57,200 bases of DNA from Singulisphaera sp. (lineage in GTDB: Bacteria; Planctomycetota; Planctomycetia; Isosphaerales; Isosphaeraceae). The stretch covers positions 1-57,200 of the forward strand of contig DAIDJG010000418.1 in NCBI GenBank assembly GCA_027451445.1, in the 5' to 3' direction. Below, in pieces: positions 27,198-36,466 of the stretch. Under the pieces are notes generated by a model. That model was not told where the DNA came from and did no database searches. It was given only the letters and a program-made list of their open reading frames with translations. The position numbers and the translations under genes are program-made. Every line of letters begins with the position of its first letter. Within the stretch, counting starts at the first letter, position 1.

Positions 27198-27583
27198 CGA
27201 GCCAAAATAATTCTGGCAGCCCAAAGCAGGCTGGATCCCCACGGTTGGCTGGGCGAAAAGGCGGCGTCTCACGCCACCGCCCATGAAGTGCCGCACCACG
27301 GGTAGCGCGACATGGTCGCGCCCGGCAAGGGCGCCGGGGGCAGGCTCCTGGCCCATGGGGGCGAGCATTTCTTGTTGGTTCCGGTCAAAACGCGGTTTTT
27401 CCGCACTTTTGATGAAGGGGGACAGTCGCCTGACGCCGAATTGCCCGCAATTCGCGATTGGTTGCGTTCGATGGGCAAAATGGCCACTCCTCGATCATCG
27501 AATTGACGGAAGGACCGCCCCTGCGCATACGCTCGCGTCCTTGGTGAAGGTGGCAGGTAAGTAACTCAAAGCGCGAGACCGAC
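27198..27583. other. Gap with no supported gene
   Basis: A short plus frame at about 27312-27506 translates to a plausible chain (FFRTFDEGGQSPDAELPAIR) but has no recognisable family or start signal. It may be the remnant of a repeat-borne ORF. Nothing else is seen. Confidence 0.35.
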
Positions 27584-27784
27584 CTACGATGCAGGCTCGC
27601 CCTTGAGGAGATCGAATACTGATCTCAGGCTGCCTTGTCGATTGTTGAGGTTGATCTCGTGGCTCAGAAACCACACCCACGCCTTCAAGGGGAGTCGGGG
27701 AACCCCGACCGCGGCTTGTCCCAGTCGGTGTCACGAAGGTAGCTGAGTGAGGGCCATGGAGAATGCAACGGAGGCATCAGGGCC

Positions 27785-29035
27785 TCACGGCAGAATTGGC
27801 TCAGATAGAATCCGGTCGAGATGGAGAGAAAATGACGGTTTCCCCATTCCATCATGCGGTGCCTGTCGCTCACGAACGGGGTGGCATCCTGGGCGCGGAT
27901 GGGGAATTGGGACGGGTTCGATCTCGACACCGTCCCGTTTCAGGTAACCGTATTCCTGGAACGGGGCCCTTCCCGAATAATAGCAGGCAAACCGCCCATC
28001 CCGTTCGATCTTGATGGTCGGGCCGCCGTGCACACCGGGTTCGCGATAGTAATAGGTACCGGCCAGATCGCGGAACGAACCTTCAGGCATCTCGCCTCGA
28101 ACCAGCGCGACCTTGTGAAAACCAGTCCCCGCGGGAAGTACGAACGGGCCGAGGACATCGACAAGCGGGATATGACGCGTGGCATGATCGGCGGCGGAGA
28201 CTTCCAGCCATCGGCCCCACGGCGAGAAGCCGCCCAGAGACTGGAATACGTTGCGCTCGCCCCTGACGATGAAACCGCTCGTCACGCGTCCGCGCCCTTC
28301 GGCGTCCGTGAAAGCGCTCCGTGCGAGTGAGCCGACGTCTTTCGAGAAAAGATCGGTCAAGCGCAGGAAGGCAGAATGGATCGGCTCGCCCGAGACGCTG
28401 TCAATGACCTGGAAGTCGAGACTGATCGTCCGCTCTTCCCCAAACGGGCGCGGCTGGACGCAGATCGCGAGCGCGACCAGCGCAAAGCCGACTGAAACCA
28501 GGCACGCCAGGGTCAGGAATCGCGGTCGCGATCGAGTCGCCGCGCAACGCGCCGCGAGAACGTGCCCAATGCCGGTGAGGACCAGAAGTGGACCGGAAAT
28601 GAGGACAACGAGGTTTGACCAGCCCAATAGGACTCCGACCGGTTCATCAACCGCCCGGAAGATCGCCACCTCTCGGTTTTCGAGGGTTTCCAGGATGGGC
28701 ATGAGCCTGTCTTCAACCCGGTCCGGCATCAACAGGGTGAGAAGCACGCCCAGACTCAAAAGGTGCGAGCTGAAGAATGTAATTCCTGATGGGGACGCTG
28801 GGGAGTCCGTGGCAGGCCCACGAGTACAGGAGCGAAACCATCGTGCCATCGAGCGTGCGCCGCTGATCACTGCGACATTGGCCAGGGGTAAGAGACCGGC
28901 GAGGATATATTCTCGGAACGTTTCGGCATCGACAGTCATTCGCAAGAGCTGCCGGGCGGCCCCGCAGTTCATGGCCACGAGCGCGACGGTCAGGAGCAGC
29001 GTTCTTACCGTGAATCGAACGCGAGGCAGACGCAT
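27785..29035 (-). CDS. Planctomycete membrane protein with RFTVRTLL-type N-terminus; C-terminus apparently frameshifted
   Basis: 416 residues from the ATG at 29035, preceded by GGAGG. The N-terminus MRLPRVRFTVRTLLLTVALV is the membrane-anchor style common in planctomycetes. Three or four helices span the first ~190 residues, followed by an extracytoplasmic part with a carboxypeptidase-regulatory-like strand pattern (SLDFQVIDSVSGEPIHSAF). Beyond about 27890 the open frame loses protein character. The next frame reads WGNRHFLS...FCREALMPP...YLRDTDWDKPRSG and a third continues GVPRLPLKAWVWFLSHE to a stop at 27584. That order matches the tail I know from related planctomycete proteins. Two frameshifts are therefore likely, real or from sequencing. 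Confidence 0.6.
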   Translation of the reverse strand: MRLPRVRFTVRTLLLTVALVAMNCGAARQLLRMTVDAETFREYILAGLLPLANVAVISGARSMARWFRSCTRGPATDSPASPSGITFFSSHLLSLGVLLTLLMPDRVEDRLMPILETLENREVAIFRAVDEPVGVLLGWSNLVVLISGPLLVLTGIGHVLAARCAATRSRPRFLTLACLVSVGFALVALAICVQPRPFGEERTISLDFQVIDSVSGEPIHSAFLRLTDLFSKDVGSLARSAFTDAEGRGRVTSGFIVRGERNVFQSLGGFSPWGRWLEVSAADHATRHIPLVDVLGPFVLPAGTGFHKVALVRGEMPEGSFRDLAGTYYYREPGVHGGPTIKIERDGRFACYYSGRAPFQEYGYLKRDGVEIEPVPIPHPRPGCHPVRERQAPHDGMGKPSFSLHLDRILSEPILP

Positions 29036-29403
29036 CGCTCGCGCCTCCAGCGAACCTCGGCGCCGTCGGGTCAATGCGAACGCACGGCGCGCGCGAGCGC
29101 CGCACTGATTCTTGGGCGACTCAGCGATGAACCGTCAAAGGACCATCATGGGCCGCTTTGGGCCGGGCTCATTGTCTCAGCCCCGCGGAAAAAAAGGGGG
29201 CGGCCGAAGAATGTGGACACTATAGTGGCGAAGTGACGGATCGCATAGGCGTTATTCCGGGACGTCACGATCTTCATTGAGGAACGATCCATTACGACGA
29301 ACGCGTGCCGCGGCACGTAGGATCACTTTGAATTCACAGCGCGACCGCCGGTGGAGACCGCTCGCAAAACGGGACGGACCGCAACACGGAAAGGAGCGAA
29401 CCC
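29036..29403. other. Divergent intergenic region, nothing recognised
   Basis: 368 bp between the minus-strand membrane protein and the plus-strand zinc-ribbon gene. It has a purine-rich run near 29190 but no repeat or RNA gene that I can support. Promoters for both genes are expected here. Confidence 0.35.
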
Positions 29404-29904
29404 ATGTCGCGTCCACTCATCCAACGGACCGCTACGGCGGTCGAGGACTACATCGCCCGCGCAGGCGGCTGCTGCCCTTGCTGCGGCTCGAAGGATATCG
29501 AGCCCGGCCGGGTACAGGCCGCGCGAGGGCGCGCAACCGGCGATTTCGAGTGCTTTGCGTGCCACGCTCGCTGGCGCGAGGTGTATACGCTCAGCACGAT
29601 CGAAGTCCTCACTGGCCAGGGACATCGCAAGAAAACGCCCATGTCCGCCGAGGTTTATCCGGTCGCTGCGCCAACGCTCGACGCGTTGCTGGAAGCGATG
29701 GACATTCCCGCGGGCGGTGCCAATGGGGCCGTAGCCGACTTGCGCGATCTGATGCGGGCCGCCTGGCGTTTGATGACGCCGGCTCAGCGAGTAGCGTTGT
29801 CCCGCGAGCGCGCGCTGGCCAAATTGGCCGCGTCACCCGAGCGCGAAACTAGCCAGAGACCTCCTTCACCAGCCGCACAAGGCGGCTGCGGTCGAGCGAG
29901 GTGA
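29404..29904 (+). CDS. Zinc-ribbon protein of unknown function ending in a dispersed repeat
   Basis: 166 residues; AAGGAG lies 8 bases before the ATG. Residues about 23-27 (CPCCG) and about 50-53 (CFAC) form a probable four-cysteine zinc ribbon. A helical region follows (ALLEAMDIPAGG, DLMRAAWRLMTPAQRVAL). The last ~18 residues (SQRPPSPAAQGGCGRAR) and the stop are encoded by the hairpin repeat that starts near 29849, so the original C-terminus may have been lost by insertion. Function unknown. Confidence 0.65.
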   Translation: MSRPLIQRTATAVEDYIARAGGCCPCCGSKDIEPGRVQAARGRATGDFECFACHARWREVYTLSTIEVLTGQGHRKKTPMSAEVYPVAAPTLDALLEAMDIPAGGANGAVADLRDLMRAAWRLMTPAQRVALSRERALAKLAASPERETSQRPPSPAAQGGCGRAR

Positions 29905-30055
29905 AACGCGGGTGGAGGCGGAATGGGCTAGCCAGAGACCTCCTTCACCAGCCGCACAAGGCGGCTGGGGTCGAGGAAAGGAGGAGGAGAAACGGGCTAA
30001 CCAGAGACCTCCTTCACCAGCGGCACCAGGCGGTTGCGGTCGAGGGCGGCACGGG
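29847..30055. repeat. Three tandem copies of the hairpin repeat
   Basis: Copies begin at about 29851, 29930 and 29999 with AGCCAGAGACC-like starts. Each carries the CCAGCCGC/GCGGCTGG hairpin core, the third with substitutions. They match the units at 4728-5219. Spacing is 79 and 69 bp, and the intervening sequence differs. The first copy forms the 3' end of the zinc-ribbon gene. The regular array could be mistaken for CRISPR but the spacers are too variable in length and purine-rich. Confidence 0.7.
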
Positions 30056-30206
30056 AAAAGGAACGCTCGCATCGGCGCGGAAGCCGAGGGGGAACGCGAA
30101 CCAGCGGAGGCGCCGGATTTGCAAGGGTAAATCGGTTGCGGAGACGCCTTACTCGGTACTCCGCGACCAGAGTGGGCTGTTCGCCGGCGCCGGTTGTCGA
30201 GTTCGC

Positions 30207-31835
30207 ATGAGTAGAATCGCGAAGCTTCTCCAGGTCACGACAGATGACGTGGGCCTCGACGAACCAACCGCCACCCCGCCCGGAGCCGTCAAGAACGGCC
30301 GCGAGTGGGGGATCAAGCCGGCGGTGTCTGAGATTGTCGCGACGCCGACCGGAACGCGCCTGTCTCACGAAATGCCGCGAGATCCTCCCAGGCGGAGTTG
30401 GTGGCAACGGTACCGCACGGGGATCATCCTTACAGTAATCCTCGTGGTGCTCGCGAGCGTTGGCGTCTACTTCCTCGGCCCCTATGTTCGGGAGGCACTC
30501 GCCACCATCTCGACCGACGACGCCTTTGTGGCGGGACACGTCACCAATGTAAGTCCGCGCGTCGAAGGGGTCATCACCGCGGTGCTGGTCGACCAGAATG
30601 ACCGGGTCGAGCCGAACACGCTCTTGCTGAGGCTTGATCGCGAGCCGTTCGCGGTGGCCGCGGCAGAGGCTGAGTCCGCGCGCGAGCAGGCCGAGGCGGA
30701 GCTCGTGCAGGCGCGAACCCGGGTGCGGGCACACATCGCGCAGGCGAGGGCAAGTTACTATCGGCGGCAAAGTAATCAGGAACGGCTGCGCCAGCAAGTC
30801 GCCACTCTGAAGGCACGCGTCGCCACTCTGAAGGCACAGGAGTCGAGCCTGTCGCTGGCGCGGGTCGATCAAGCGCGCATTGAGAATCTGGTCCGCCGAG
30901 GTTCGGCCACTCAGTCGGAGCTTGACGTGCGGAACAACACGCTGAAGGTCGCCGATGAGCGAGTGCAGGAGGCGTGGGCGGACATTCAAGAGACCCGGGC
31001 CGCGCTCGGGCTGGAGCCGAACAAGACTGATCCCCTGGATATTCCGGCCGACCTGGAAGCGCGGCAGTCAACGGTTCAGACTGCCGTCTCTGACATCGCA
31101 GCGTCGTTGGCCGAGATCGGCCTTCAGATCGACTTGAAGAACGCGGCCGAGTCGAAGTCGTTCGCCGACTTCTTTCGTCCCGAGAACGGCAAGACGTCCG
31201 GCGAGGGGCTGGAGAGGGTCATCGAGCAGGCTCCGGCTGTGCAGGTGGCGCGGGCCGCTCTGAAACGGGCCGAACGAGAGCTTGACGAAGCCCGGTTGCG
31301 GCTGAGCTATACCGAGATCCGCTCGGAAGTCGCCGGGTACATCCAGGATCGCTCGGCCCACCCGGGCAACCGCGTCGCGCTCGGGCAGGCCTTGCTGACG
31401 ATTCGGCCGGACTACGTCTGGGTCGACGCGAACTACAAGGAGACGCAGATCCACTATCTCAAGATCGGCCAGCCGGTCGATCTGCAGGTTGACGCGTATC
31501 CACGGCGGACCTTCAAGGGACGTGTGGCGGGCTTCAGCCCGGGGACCGGCCTGTCGGAATCGTTGCTCCCGCCGGAGAACGCCACAGGCAATTATGTGAA
31601 AGTGACCCAGCGACTGCCCGTCCGGATTGAGCTGGCCGAGCCGAATCCCAGCGACACGCCTTTGTTCATCGGACTGTCGGTGGTGCCAAGGGTCCGGTAC
31701 AAGGATGCGCCCACTGGCCCGGGCGCGGGCCGCCGGCTGCACGAACCAGCCATGACTGCGCCACCGGACATCGGCGGCGGACCGGCGGGACGTCAGCCTC
31801 AAAACCGGCCCGAGGCGAAGAGGGCGCGGCGGTGA
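30207..31835 (+). CDS. HlyD/EmrA-type periplasmic adaptor protein
   Basis: About 542 residues from the ATG at 30207. The open frame extends to 29901 through repeats, and a later ATG at 30372 (MPRDPPRRSWW) is also possible, so the start is uncertain. One membrane helix (GIILTVILVVLASVGVYFLG) is followed by the biotinyl-lipoyl-like half DAFVAGHVTNVSPRVEG. A long coiled coil (about 135-240) follows, then the second lipoyl half EIRSEVAGYIQDRSAHPGNRV and a beta-barrel region. Such adaptors link an inner-membrane pump to an outer-membrane channel. It overlaps the EmrB-type gene by GTGA, so the two are translated together as an efflux pair. Confidence 0.9.
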   Translation: MSRIAKLLQVTTDDVGLDEPTATPPGAVKNGREWGIKPAVSEIVATPTGTRLSHEMPRDPPRRSWWQRYRTGIILTVILVVLASVGVYFLGPYVREALATISTDDAFVAGHVTNVSPRVEGVITAVLVDQNDRVEPNTLLLRLDREPFAVAAAEAESAREQAEAELVQARTRVRAHIAQARASYYRRQSNQERLRQQVATLKARVATLKAQESSLSLARVDQARIENLVRRGSATQSELDVRNNTLKVADERVQEAWADIQETRAALGLEPNKTDPLDIPADLEARQSTVQTAVSDIAASLAEIGLQIDLKNAAESKSFADFFRPENGKTSGEGLERVIEQAPAVQVARAALKRAERELDEARLRLSYTEIRSEVAGYIQDRSAHPGNRVALGQALLTIRPDYVWVDANYKETQIHYLKIGQPVDLQVDAYPRRTFKGRVAGFSPGTGLSESLLPPENATGNYVKVTQRLPVRIELAEPNPSDTPLFIGLSVVPRVRYKDAPTGPGAGRRLHEPAMTAPPDIGGGPAGRQPQNRPEAKRARR

Positions 31836-33418
31836 GCGATCCGAAAGCCCCAGCGCCCGTGAACCACTGGATTGTTGCCCTGACGGTGACACTCGCGACG
31901 TTCATGGAGGTGCTCGACACGAGCATCGCCAACGTTGCCCTGCCTCATATCGCGGGCGGTTTGTCGGCCGGGCGCAGCCAGAGCACCTGGGTTTTGACGA
32001 GCTATCTCGTCGCCAATGCGATCGTGCTGCCGCTTTCCGGCTGGCTGATCGGGCTGGTCGGGCGCAAACGTTTCTACATGGCGTGCGTCACCCTGTTCAC
32101 ACTCGCCTCCGCACTCTGCGGCGCGGCTCCGACACTGGAATGGCTAATCATCTTCCGCGTCTTGCAAGGGATCGGCGGCGGTGGGCTTCAGCCATCCGAG
32201 CAGGGGATCCTGGTCGACACCTTTCCCGTCGAGCAACGCGGCATGGCAATGGCCATCTACGGTGTCGCCGTCGTCGTCGCCCCGATCCTCGGACCGACAC
32301 TCGGCGGCTGGATCACCGACAACTATTCGTGGCGCTGGATTTTTTATATCAACGTGCCCATCGGGGTGCTTTCACTTTGCTTGACGAGCCTGATCGTCCA
32401 CGACCCGCCCGACATGGCCGCGGAGATTCGGAGAAACCGGGCCAAGGGTTTTCGCATCGACTACATCGGCCTCGGCCTGGTGACAATCGGGCTCGGATCG
32501 CTCGAGGTGATCTATGCGAAGGGCGAGGAATGGGACTGGCTGGGCGACACGCATTATCGGGCTCAGGCGTTCATCGCAACGAGCGTGCTGGCGCTAAGCC
32601 TGCTGGTGGTCTGGGAGCTGCGTCATCCCGATCCGATCCTCAACCTCGGCCTGTTGGGCGAGCGGAACTTCCTCACCTGCGGCGTCCTGATCTATCTGTG
32701 CTTCGGCGTGCTCTACGGCAGCAATGTCCTGTTGCCGCAGATGCTCCAGGAGCTGTTCGGTTACGACGCCACGCGTGCCGGCCTGATCCTTTCTCCCGCA
32801 GCGTTTTTCACGATGGCCACGATGCCGGTCGTTGGCTTCCTGCTCGGCAAAGGGGTCGACGCCCGCGCCTTGATCCCGACCGGACTGCTGGCCGTGGCGG
32901 GCTCGTGCTACTGGTCGGCGCACCTGAATCTGTCCGCCTCGCCCTTCACCCTTGTCGCGCCGCGCTGCCTTCTGCTGTTCGGCATGGGTTTCCTGTTCGT
33001 TCCGCTGAATAACGCAGCCTATCTTTACCTGTCAAAGTCCCAGATCAACAACGCAACCGGCCTGTTCAACATGCTCCGCAACGAGGGGGGCAGCCTGGGC
33101 ATCGCCATCGCCGCGACCCTGGTCGAGCGCCGCGAGCAATTCCACCACAGCCGGCTCGTCGAGAACATCCGGCCAGCCAACCCGGTCGTCGATCGCACGA
33201 TCGACGCCCTGGTTCAGTTCCGAGTCGCCCACGGCGTCAGTGCGGCCGTCGGCCGTGAACAGGCGATGGGGCTGATCCAGGGAATGGTCCGCAGCCAATC
33301 GCGTGTACTCGCCTACCTCGATACGTTCTGGATCTACTGGGTCATGGGCCTGGCGATTCTGCCGGTTCTCCTGCTGATGAAACGCTCCGTGGCCCGAGGC
33401 GGCGCAACGATGCATTGA
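31832..33418 (+). CDS. DHA2-family (EmrB-like) MFS drug exporter
   Basis: 528 residues with a GTG start at 31832, whose GTGA overlaps the adaptor stop. About 14 membrane helices are expected. DHA2 signatures are present: LATFMEVLDTSIANVALPHI, the motif A-like LIGLVGRKRFY, and GPTLGGWITDNYSWRWIFYI (motif C and following). With the upstream adaptor it should form an EmrAB-type proton-driven multidrug or toxin exporter. No outer-membrane factor gene is nearby. Confidence 0.93.
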   Translation: MSDPKAPAPVNHWIVALTVTLATFMEVLDTSIANVALPHIAGGLSAGRSQSTWVLTSYLVANAIVLPLSGWLIGLVGRKRFYMACVTLFTLASALCGAAPTLEWLIIFRVLQGIGGGGLQPSEQGILVDTFPVEQRGMAMAIYGVAVVVAPILGPTLGGWITDNYSWRWIFYINVPIGVLSLCLTSLIVHDPPDMAAEIRRNRAKGFRIDYIGLGLVTIGLGSLEVIYAKGEEWDWLGDTHYRAQAFIATSVLALSLLVVWELRHPDPILNLGLLGERNFLTCGVLIYLCFGVLYGSNVLLPQMLQELFGYDATRAGLILSPAAFFTMATMPVVGFLLGKGVDARALIPTGLLAVAGSCYWSAHLNLSASPFTLVAPRCLLLFGMGFLFVPLNNAAYLYLSKSQINNATGLFNMLRNEGGSLGIAIAATLVERREQFHHSRLVENIRPANPVVDRTIDALVQFRVAHGVSAAVGREQAMGLIQGMVRSQSRVLAYLDTFWIYWVMGLAILPVLLLMKRSVARGGATMH

Positions 33419-33470
33419 GGCGAACCGGCACCGAGCTCGCGTTCGTCTCCTTCATTGCGTCCTATGTTTG

Positions 33471-33494
33471 ATCATATAACTATGATAAAATATT
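33471..33494. terminator. Weak A/T hairpin between convergent genes
   Basis: ATCATA-taac-TATGAT (33471-33486) followed by an A/T-rich run lies midway between the convergent exporter and Rpn-like genes. The stem is only six A/T-rich pairs, so a terminator role is tentative. Confidence 0.3.
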
Positions 33495-33532
33495 TCTTTT
33501 GGACATCCGTGGCGTGAGTCCTCTGATTACGA

Positions 33533-34447
33533 TCAATCCTCCAGAGCCAACTCTTCGAGCGACTGCGCTCGAAGGAATAACGCGGCCAGGGCTTTTAGCT
33601 CCTCGAGGCTTAGGCTCTCGAGTCGCTCGGCGGCGGTGATACTCAGGGGACCGAACCGATCCTCGATCAGCGTCTTGAGTAAGATGCGTTGGCCTTGTTG
33701 CATGCCCTTCTCGAACGTCGTCATCGCCATCGCTTGGGTCCCCTGATAGCGCTCGGTGCGAAGTAGCGCCTCCAACTGTTGCGTCTGCGCTTCGTCGAGC
33801 GCCGCGTAGGCCTCCAGGCAGTCGAACAGCAGATACCGCCGATAATCATTCTGCCGCGCCTCGGCCAACCGTCGCAACGCCTCGGCATGGACCTCCGCGC
33901 GTCGGGCCGGAGGCACGCGCATCAAAGCCGTCAAGGCCACGCCCAAGAGTTGCTCCCCGGCCACGTACTCCTCACCATCGAGCGCCGGCAGCCCCACGTA
34001 GGCATAGGAGAAGGCGACAAGTCGATGCTCCCAGTACGTCTCCTCGTACAGATCCCAGCCGATCCCTTCCAGGCCTACACGCAAATACAGCGCGATGGGC
34101 AATACCGGCAAGCCATGCCGCCGGCGGAGTTGCTCATAATACGAGAAGATCCGCGGTCGTAGCGGCGCCGCTGTGTCTCGAGATTCGATCTCGATATGAA
34201 TCAAGGTCAGCCAGTGGTCCGCGGACTCGGTCGGCGCCGGCGGCGGTACACCAGGGCGAAGTGCGAGGCGGGCAACCAAATCCAGCGAACGGCGTTCTCC
34301 CCGCGGTGGATCGGTGAAGACTTCCTGCTCCAGCCAATCCACCGATGAAAAGTCGAAGCGCGTGGCCCAGGCGGGGAAAAACGTCTGAAAGAATTCGGCA
34401 AAAAACTCTTTTAACAGTGATTTGAATCGCTGGTCATGATCCGTCAA
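33533..34447 (-). CDS. Rpn/PD-(D/E)XK nuclease-transposase family protein with DUF4351-like tail
   Basis: 304 residues, starting at a TTG (34447) with AGGGG upstream; there is no in-frame ATG nearby. The N-terminus DQRFKSLLKEFFAEFFQTFFP, the block SLDLVARLALRPG and LIHIEIESRD give the PD-(D/E)XK core (D...E-x-E) of the Rpn/YhgA-like family once called putative transposases. The C-terminal IEDRFGPLSITAAERLESLS matches the DUF4351 tail. These proteins can promote recombination, and often lie alone as accessory genes. No transposon ends are visible around it. Confidence 0.85.
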   Translation of the reverse strand: MTDHDQRFKSLLKEFFAEFFQTFFPAWATRFDFSSVDWLEQEVFTDPPRGERRSLDLVARLALRPGVPPPAPTESADHWLTLIHIEIESRDTAAPLRPRIFSYYEQLRRRHGLPVLPIALYLRVGLEGIGWDLYEETYWEHRLVAFSYAYVGLPALDGEEYVAGEQLLGVALTALMRVPPARRAEVHAEALRRLAEARQNDYRRYLLFDCLEAYAALDEAQTQQLEALLRTERYQGTQAMAMTTFEKGMQQGQRILLKTLIEDRFGPLSITAAERLESLSLEELKALAALFLRAQSLEELALED

Positions 34448-34674
34448 GACACACCCCTGCGCGCGGAGTTTTGCATGCGGCGGAATTGCAAGCGGTTCGT
34501 ATTATTGGCCGTAACGTGAACTGCCGCCAGTAATTTCCCGCGGATCAAGCCGTCACTGCAGCTTCCCAACGCGACGGGATTGTCGGGCGCACGCGCTTAC
34601 CGCTATAATCAGCGATTGACGAATCCAACCCTTGTTGGAGACTTTGCGTCTCCCCAGCCAAGGCCGCGCGCACG

Positions 34675-36336
34675 ATGAATTCTTCGAACTGGGTCGCGAG
34701 CCTGCGCGACTACTTCTGGAATGAGCCCCTCATGGGTCTGGCCGTCGCGTCGGCCTTGATCGCTCTGGCGTCGACGCCGATCGCGTTTGCGGTCCTGGGC
34801 CGGCTGAAATGGTTCAAGGCGAGGCGGGGCCGGGTGATGCAGACGCCCGAGTTCTCGTCGATCGTGGTGGGAATGATGCTGGTCATGGGCATCCCCGCGA
34901 TCTTCCTGGCCCTGGTGGTGAAGAGCCGGCACTTCGACGAGGATCGGTACGCGTTTGACCCGAACAAGACGTGGTCGGTCCTCGAGCAAGGGCGTCAATT
35001 CCAGGACGTTGTGGAGGCTGACAAAGCCGTCAAGGAAGAAATGAAGCGGCTCGCGGACGAACGGAAGAAGCTGGTCGATAACGTCAAGAAGCTCGATGAG
35101 GCCATGATCAAGCTCCGGGCCGTCGCGGGTACGTCGCCTTCCGTGGCCCAGGCCGTGCCGGCGGTCTTGCAGAGACTGGCCGACCTGCGTTCGAGCATCG
35201 CCCTGGACGGACCGCAGCAGTTGATGGACTTCACGGCGCCCCCCGTCGAGCTGGCAAGCTTGCCGCCGGCTGCCGCGACAACGCCCGCAGTCGCGGTCCC
35301 CGCAGCCGTCGCCAGCCCGAGCCCGGCTGCCCCAGCCGCGCCGGCGGGTGCGGGGTTGAGCAAGGCCGAAGCCGACGGCGAGATCGCGACCGTCCCAGCT
35401 CCGCAGAAGCCTCTGGCCGGGATGTTGCCGCTGGTGGGATTGCCGGCCGGCTGGACGGTCGGCAAGTCGGGTGACAAGCACCTGGAGACGTTCAACGCCG
35501 ACAACCTGTTCGAGAAGATCGACGGCCGCGCGGAGAGCTTTATCCAGTACGACGTGAAGGGGATGGCCTACGCGTATTACCACCCCACCGGTGATGAGAC
35601 GAATGAGGTGCAGGTCTACATCTTCGAGCTCGCCGACGCCTTGAAGGCGCTGGGCAAATACGGCTCAGAGAAGCCGGACGGGGCCAAGATGCTGGCGATC
35701 GGGTCAGAGGGGTATACGGCGTCGGGAAGCACGCTGTTCTACTCGGGCAAGTACTACACGCAGATCGTCTCGACGGTCGACGACCCCAAGTTCGCCGAGT
35801 TTGCCCAGGAAATGGCCAAGCGGATCGCCGCGTCCCAGCGCCCGGCCCCGGCTTCCGGCACAAATTCGGGCGAGCCGGAGGCAACTCCGGAAGCGATCTT
35901 TGCCATGCTCCCGGCCGAACCCGGGAAATCGGGGCCGAAGTACGTCTCTCAGGACGTCTTCGGCTATAGTTTCCTGTCCGACGTCTTTATGGCCGATTAC
36001 CAGGAAGGGAAGAACGCCTGGCAAGGGTTCATTCGCCCGTATGCCGACGCCGACGCCGCCCGCAAGGTGTTCGACCAGTATGTGGAAGACGCCAAGAAGA
36101 ACGGGTCCGAAATCAACATCGTCGAGGCCGAAGGGGCGGAACGCATGGTGGTCAGCTCCAACGTCGGCCTGATCGATGTGTTCTTCGTCAAGGGCAACGC
36201 ACTCTGCGGCGTCAACGGTGCGTCCGACGCCAAACAGGCTGAGAGCTTCGCGCGGGCCTTCGCCAAGAAACTCCCCCAGCGCGTCCCAGTCATCGAGTTC
36301 AAGAAGAGCAGTGAAGCCAAGGTCGAAGAAAACTGA
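34675..36336 (+). CDS. Membrane protein with coiled coil and DUF6599-like domain
   Basis: 553 residues. Two membrane helices (about 18-42 and 62-82) precede a coiled coil (about 110-145) and an Ala/Pro-rich linker. A repeated pattern follows: GWTVGKSGDKHLETFNADNL with KIDGRAESFIQYD near 260-300, and a second related unit near 425-540 (YVSQDVFGYSFLSDVFMADY). The first unit matches the DUF6599 family. In planctomycetes such genes precede DUF362 and ferredoxin genes, as here, so a role in a membrane redox complex is inferred. Confidence 0.75.
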   Translation: MNSSNWVASLRDYFWNEPLMGLAVASALIALASTPIAFAVLGRLKWFKARRGRVMQTPEFSSIVVGMMLVMGIPAIFLALVVKSRHFDEDRYAFDPNKTWSVLEQGRQFQDVVEADKAVKEEMKRLADERKKLVDNVKKLDEAMIKLRAVAGTSPSVAQAVPAVLQRLADLRSSIALDGPQQLMDFTAPPVELASLPPAAATTPAVAVPAAVASPSPAAPAAPAGAGLSKAEADGEIATVPAPQKPLAGMLPLVGLPAGWTVGKSGDKHLETFNADNLFEKIDGRAESFIQYDVKGMAYAYYHPTGDETNEVQVYIFELADALKALGKYGSEKPDGAKMLAIGSEGYTASGSTLFYSGKYYTQIVSTVDDPKFAEFAQEMAKRIAASQRPAPASGTNSGEPEATPEAIFAMLPAEPGKSGPKYVSQDVFGYSFLSDVFMADYQEGKNAWQGFIRPYADADAARKVFDQYVEDAKKNGSEINIVEAEGAERMVVSSNVGLIDVFFVKGNALCGVNGASDAKQAESFARAFAKKLPQRVPVIEFKKSSEAKVEEN

Positions 36337-36466
36337 ACATCGGATCGGGTGGGCACGGCCCGCCCTCCCTGCGGAAACGCTGAACTCCTTATAAGGTGGC
36401 TCGTCTCGCGGCATTTTCTCCCGGCGCGAGGGTCGAGCTGCAAACGGAACGGGAGCGGACGGAAAC

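Noticed and set aside
27198-27583. Possible insertion-sequence remnant
   Set aside because: No inverted ends, target duplication or transposase motif could be found; only a short unassigned frame.
29847-30055. CRISPR-like array
   Set aside because: Only three repeats of 45-50 bp, with purine-rich spacers of unequal length, and the same repeat occurs at 4728-5219. No cas genes are present.
29901-30206. N-terminal extension of the EmrA-like protein
   Set aside because: The upstream part of the open frame is the hairpin repeat plus low-complexity sequence. The family needs only a short cytoplasmic N-terminus.
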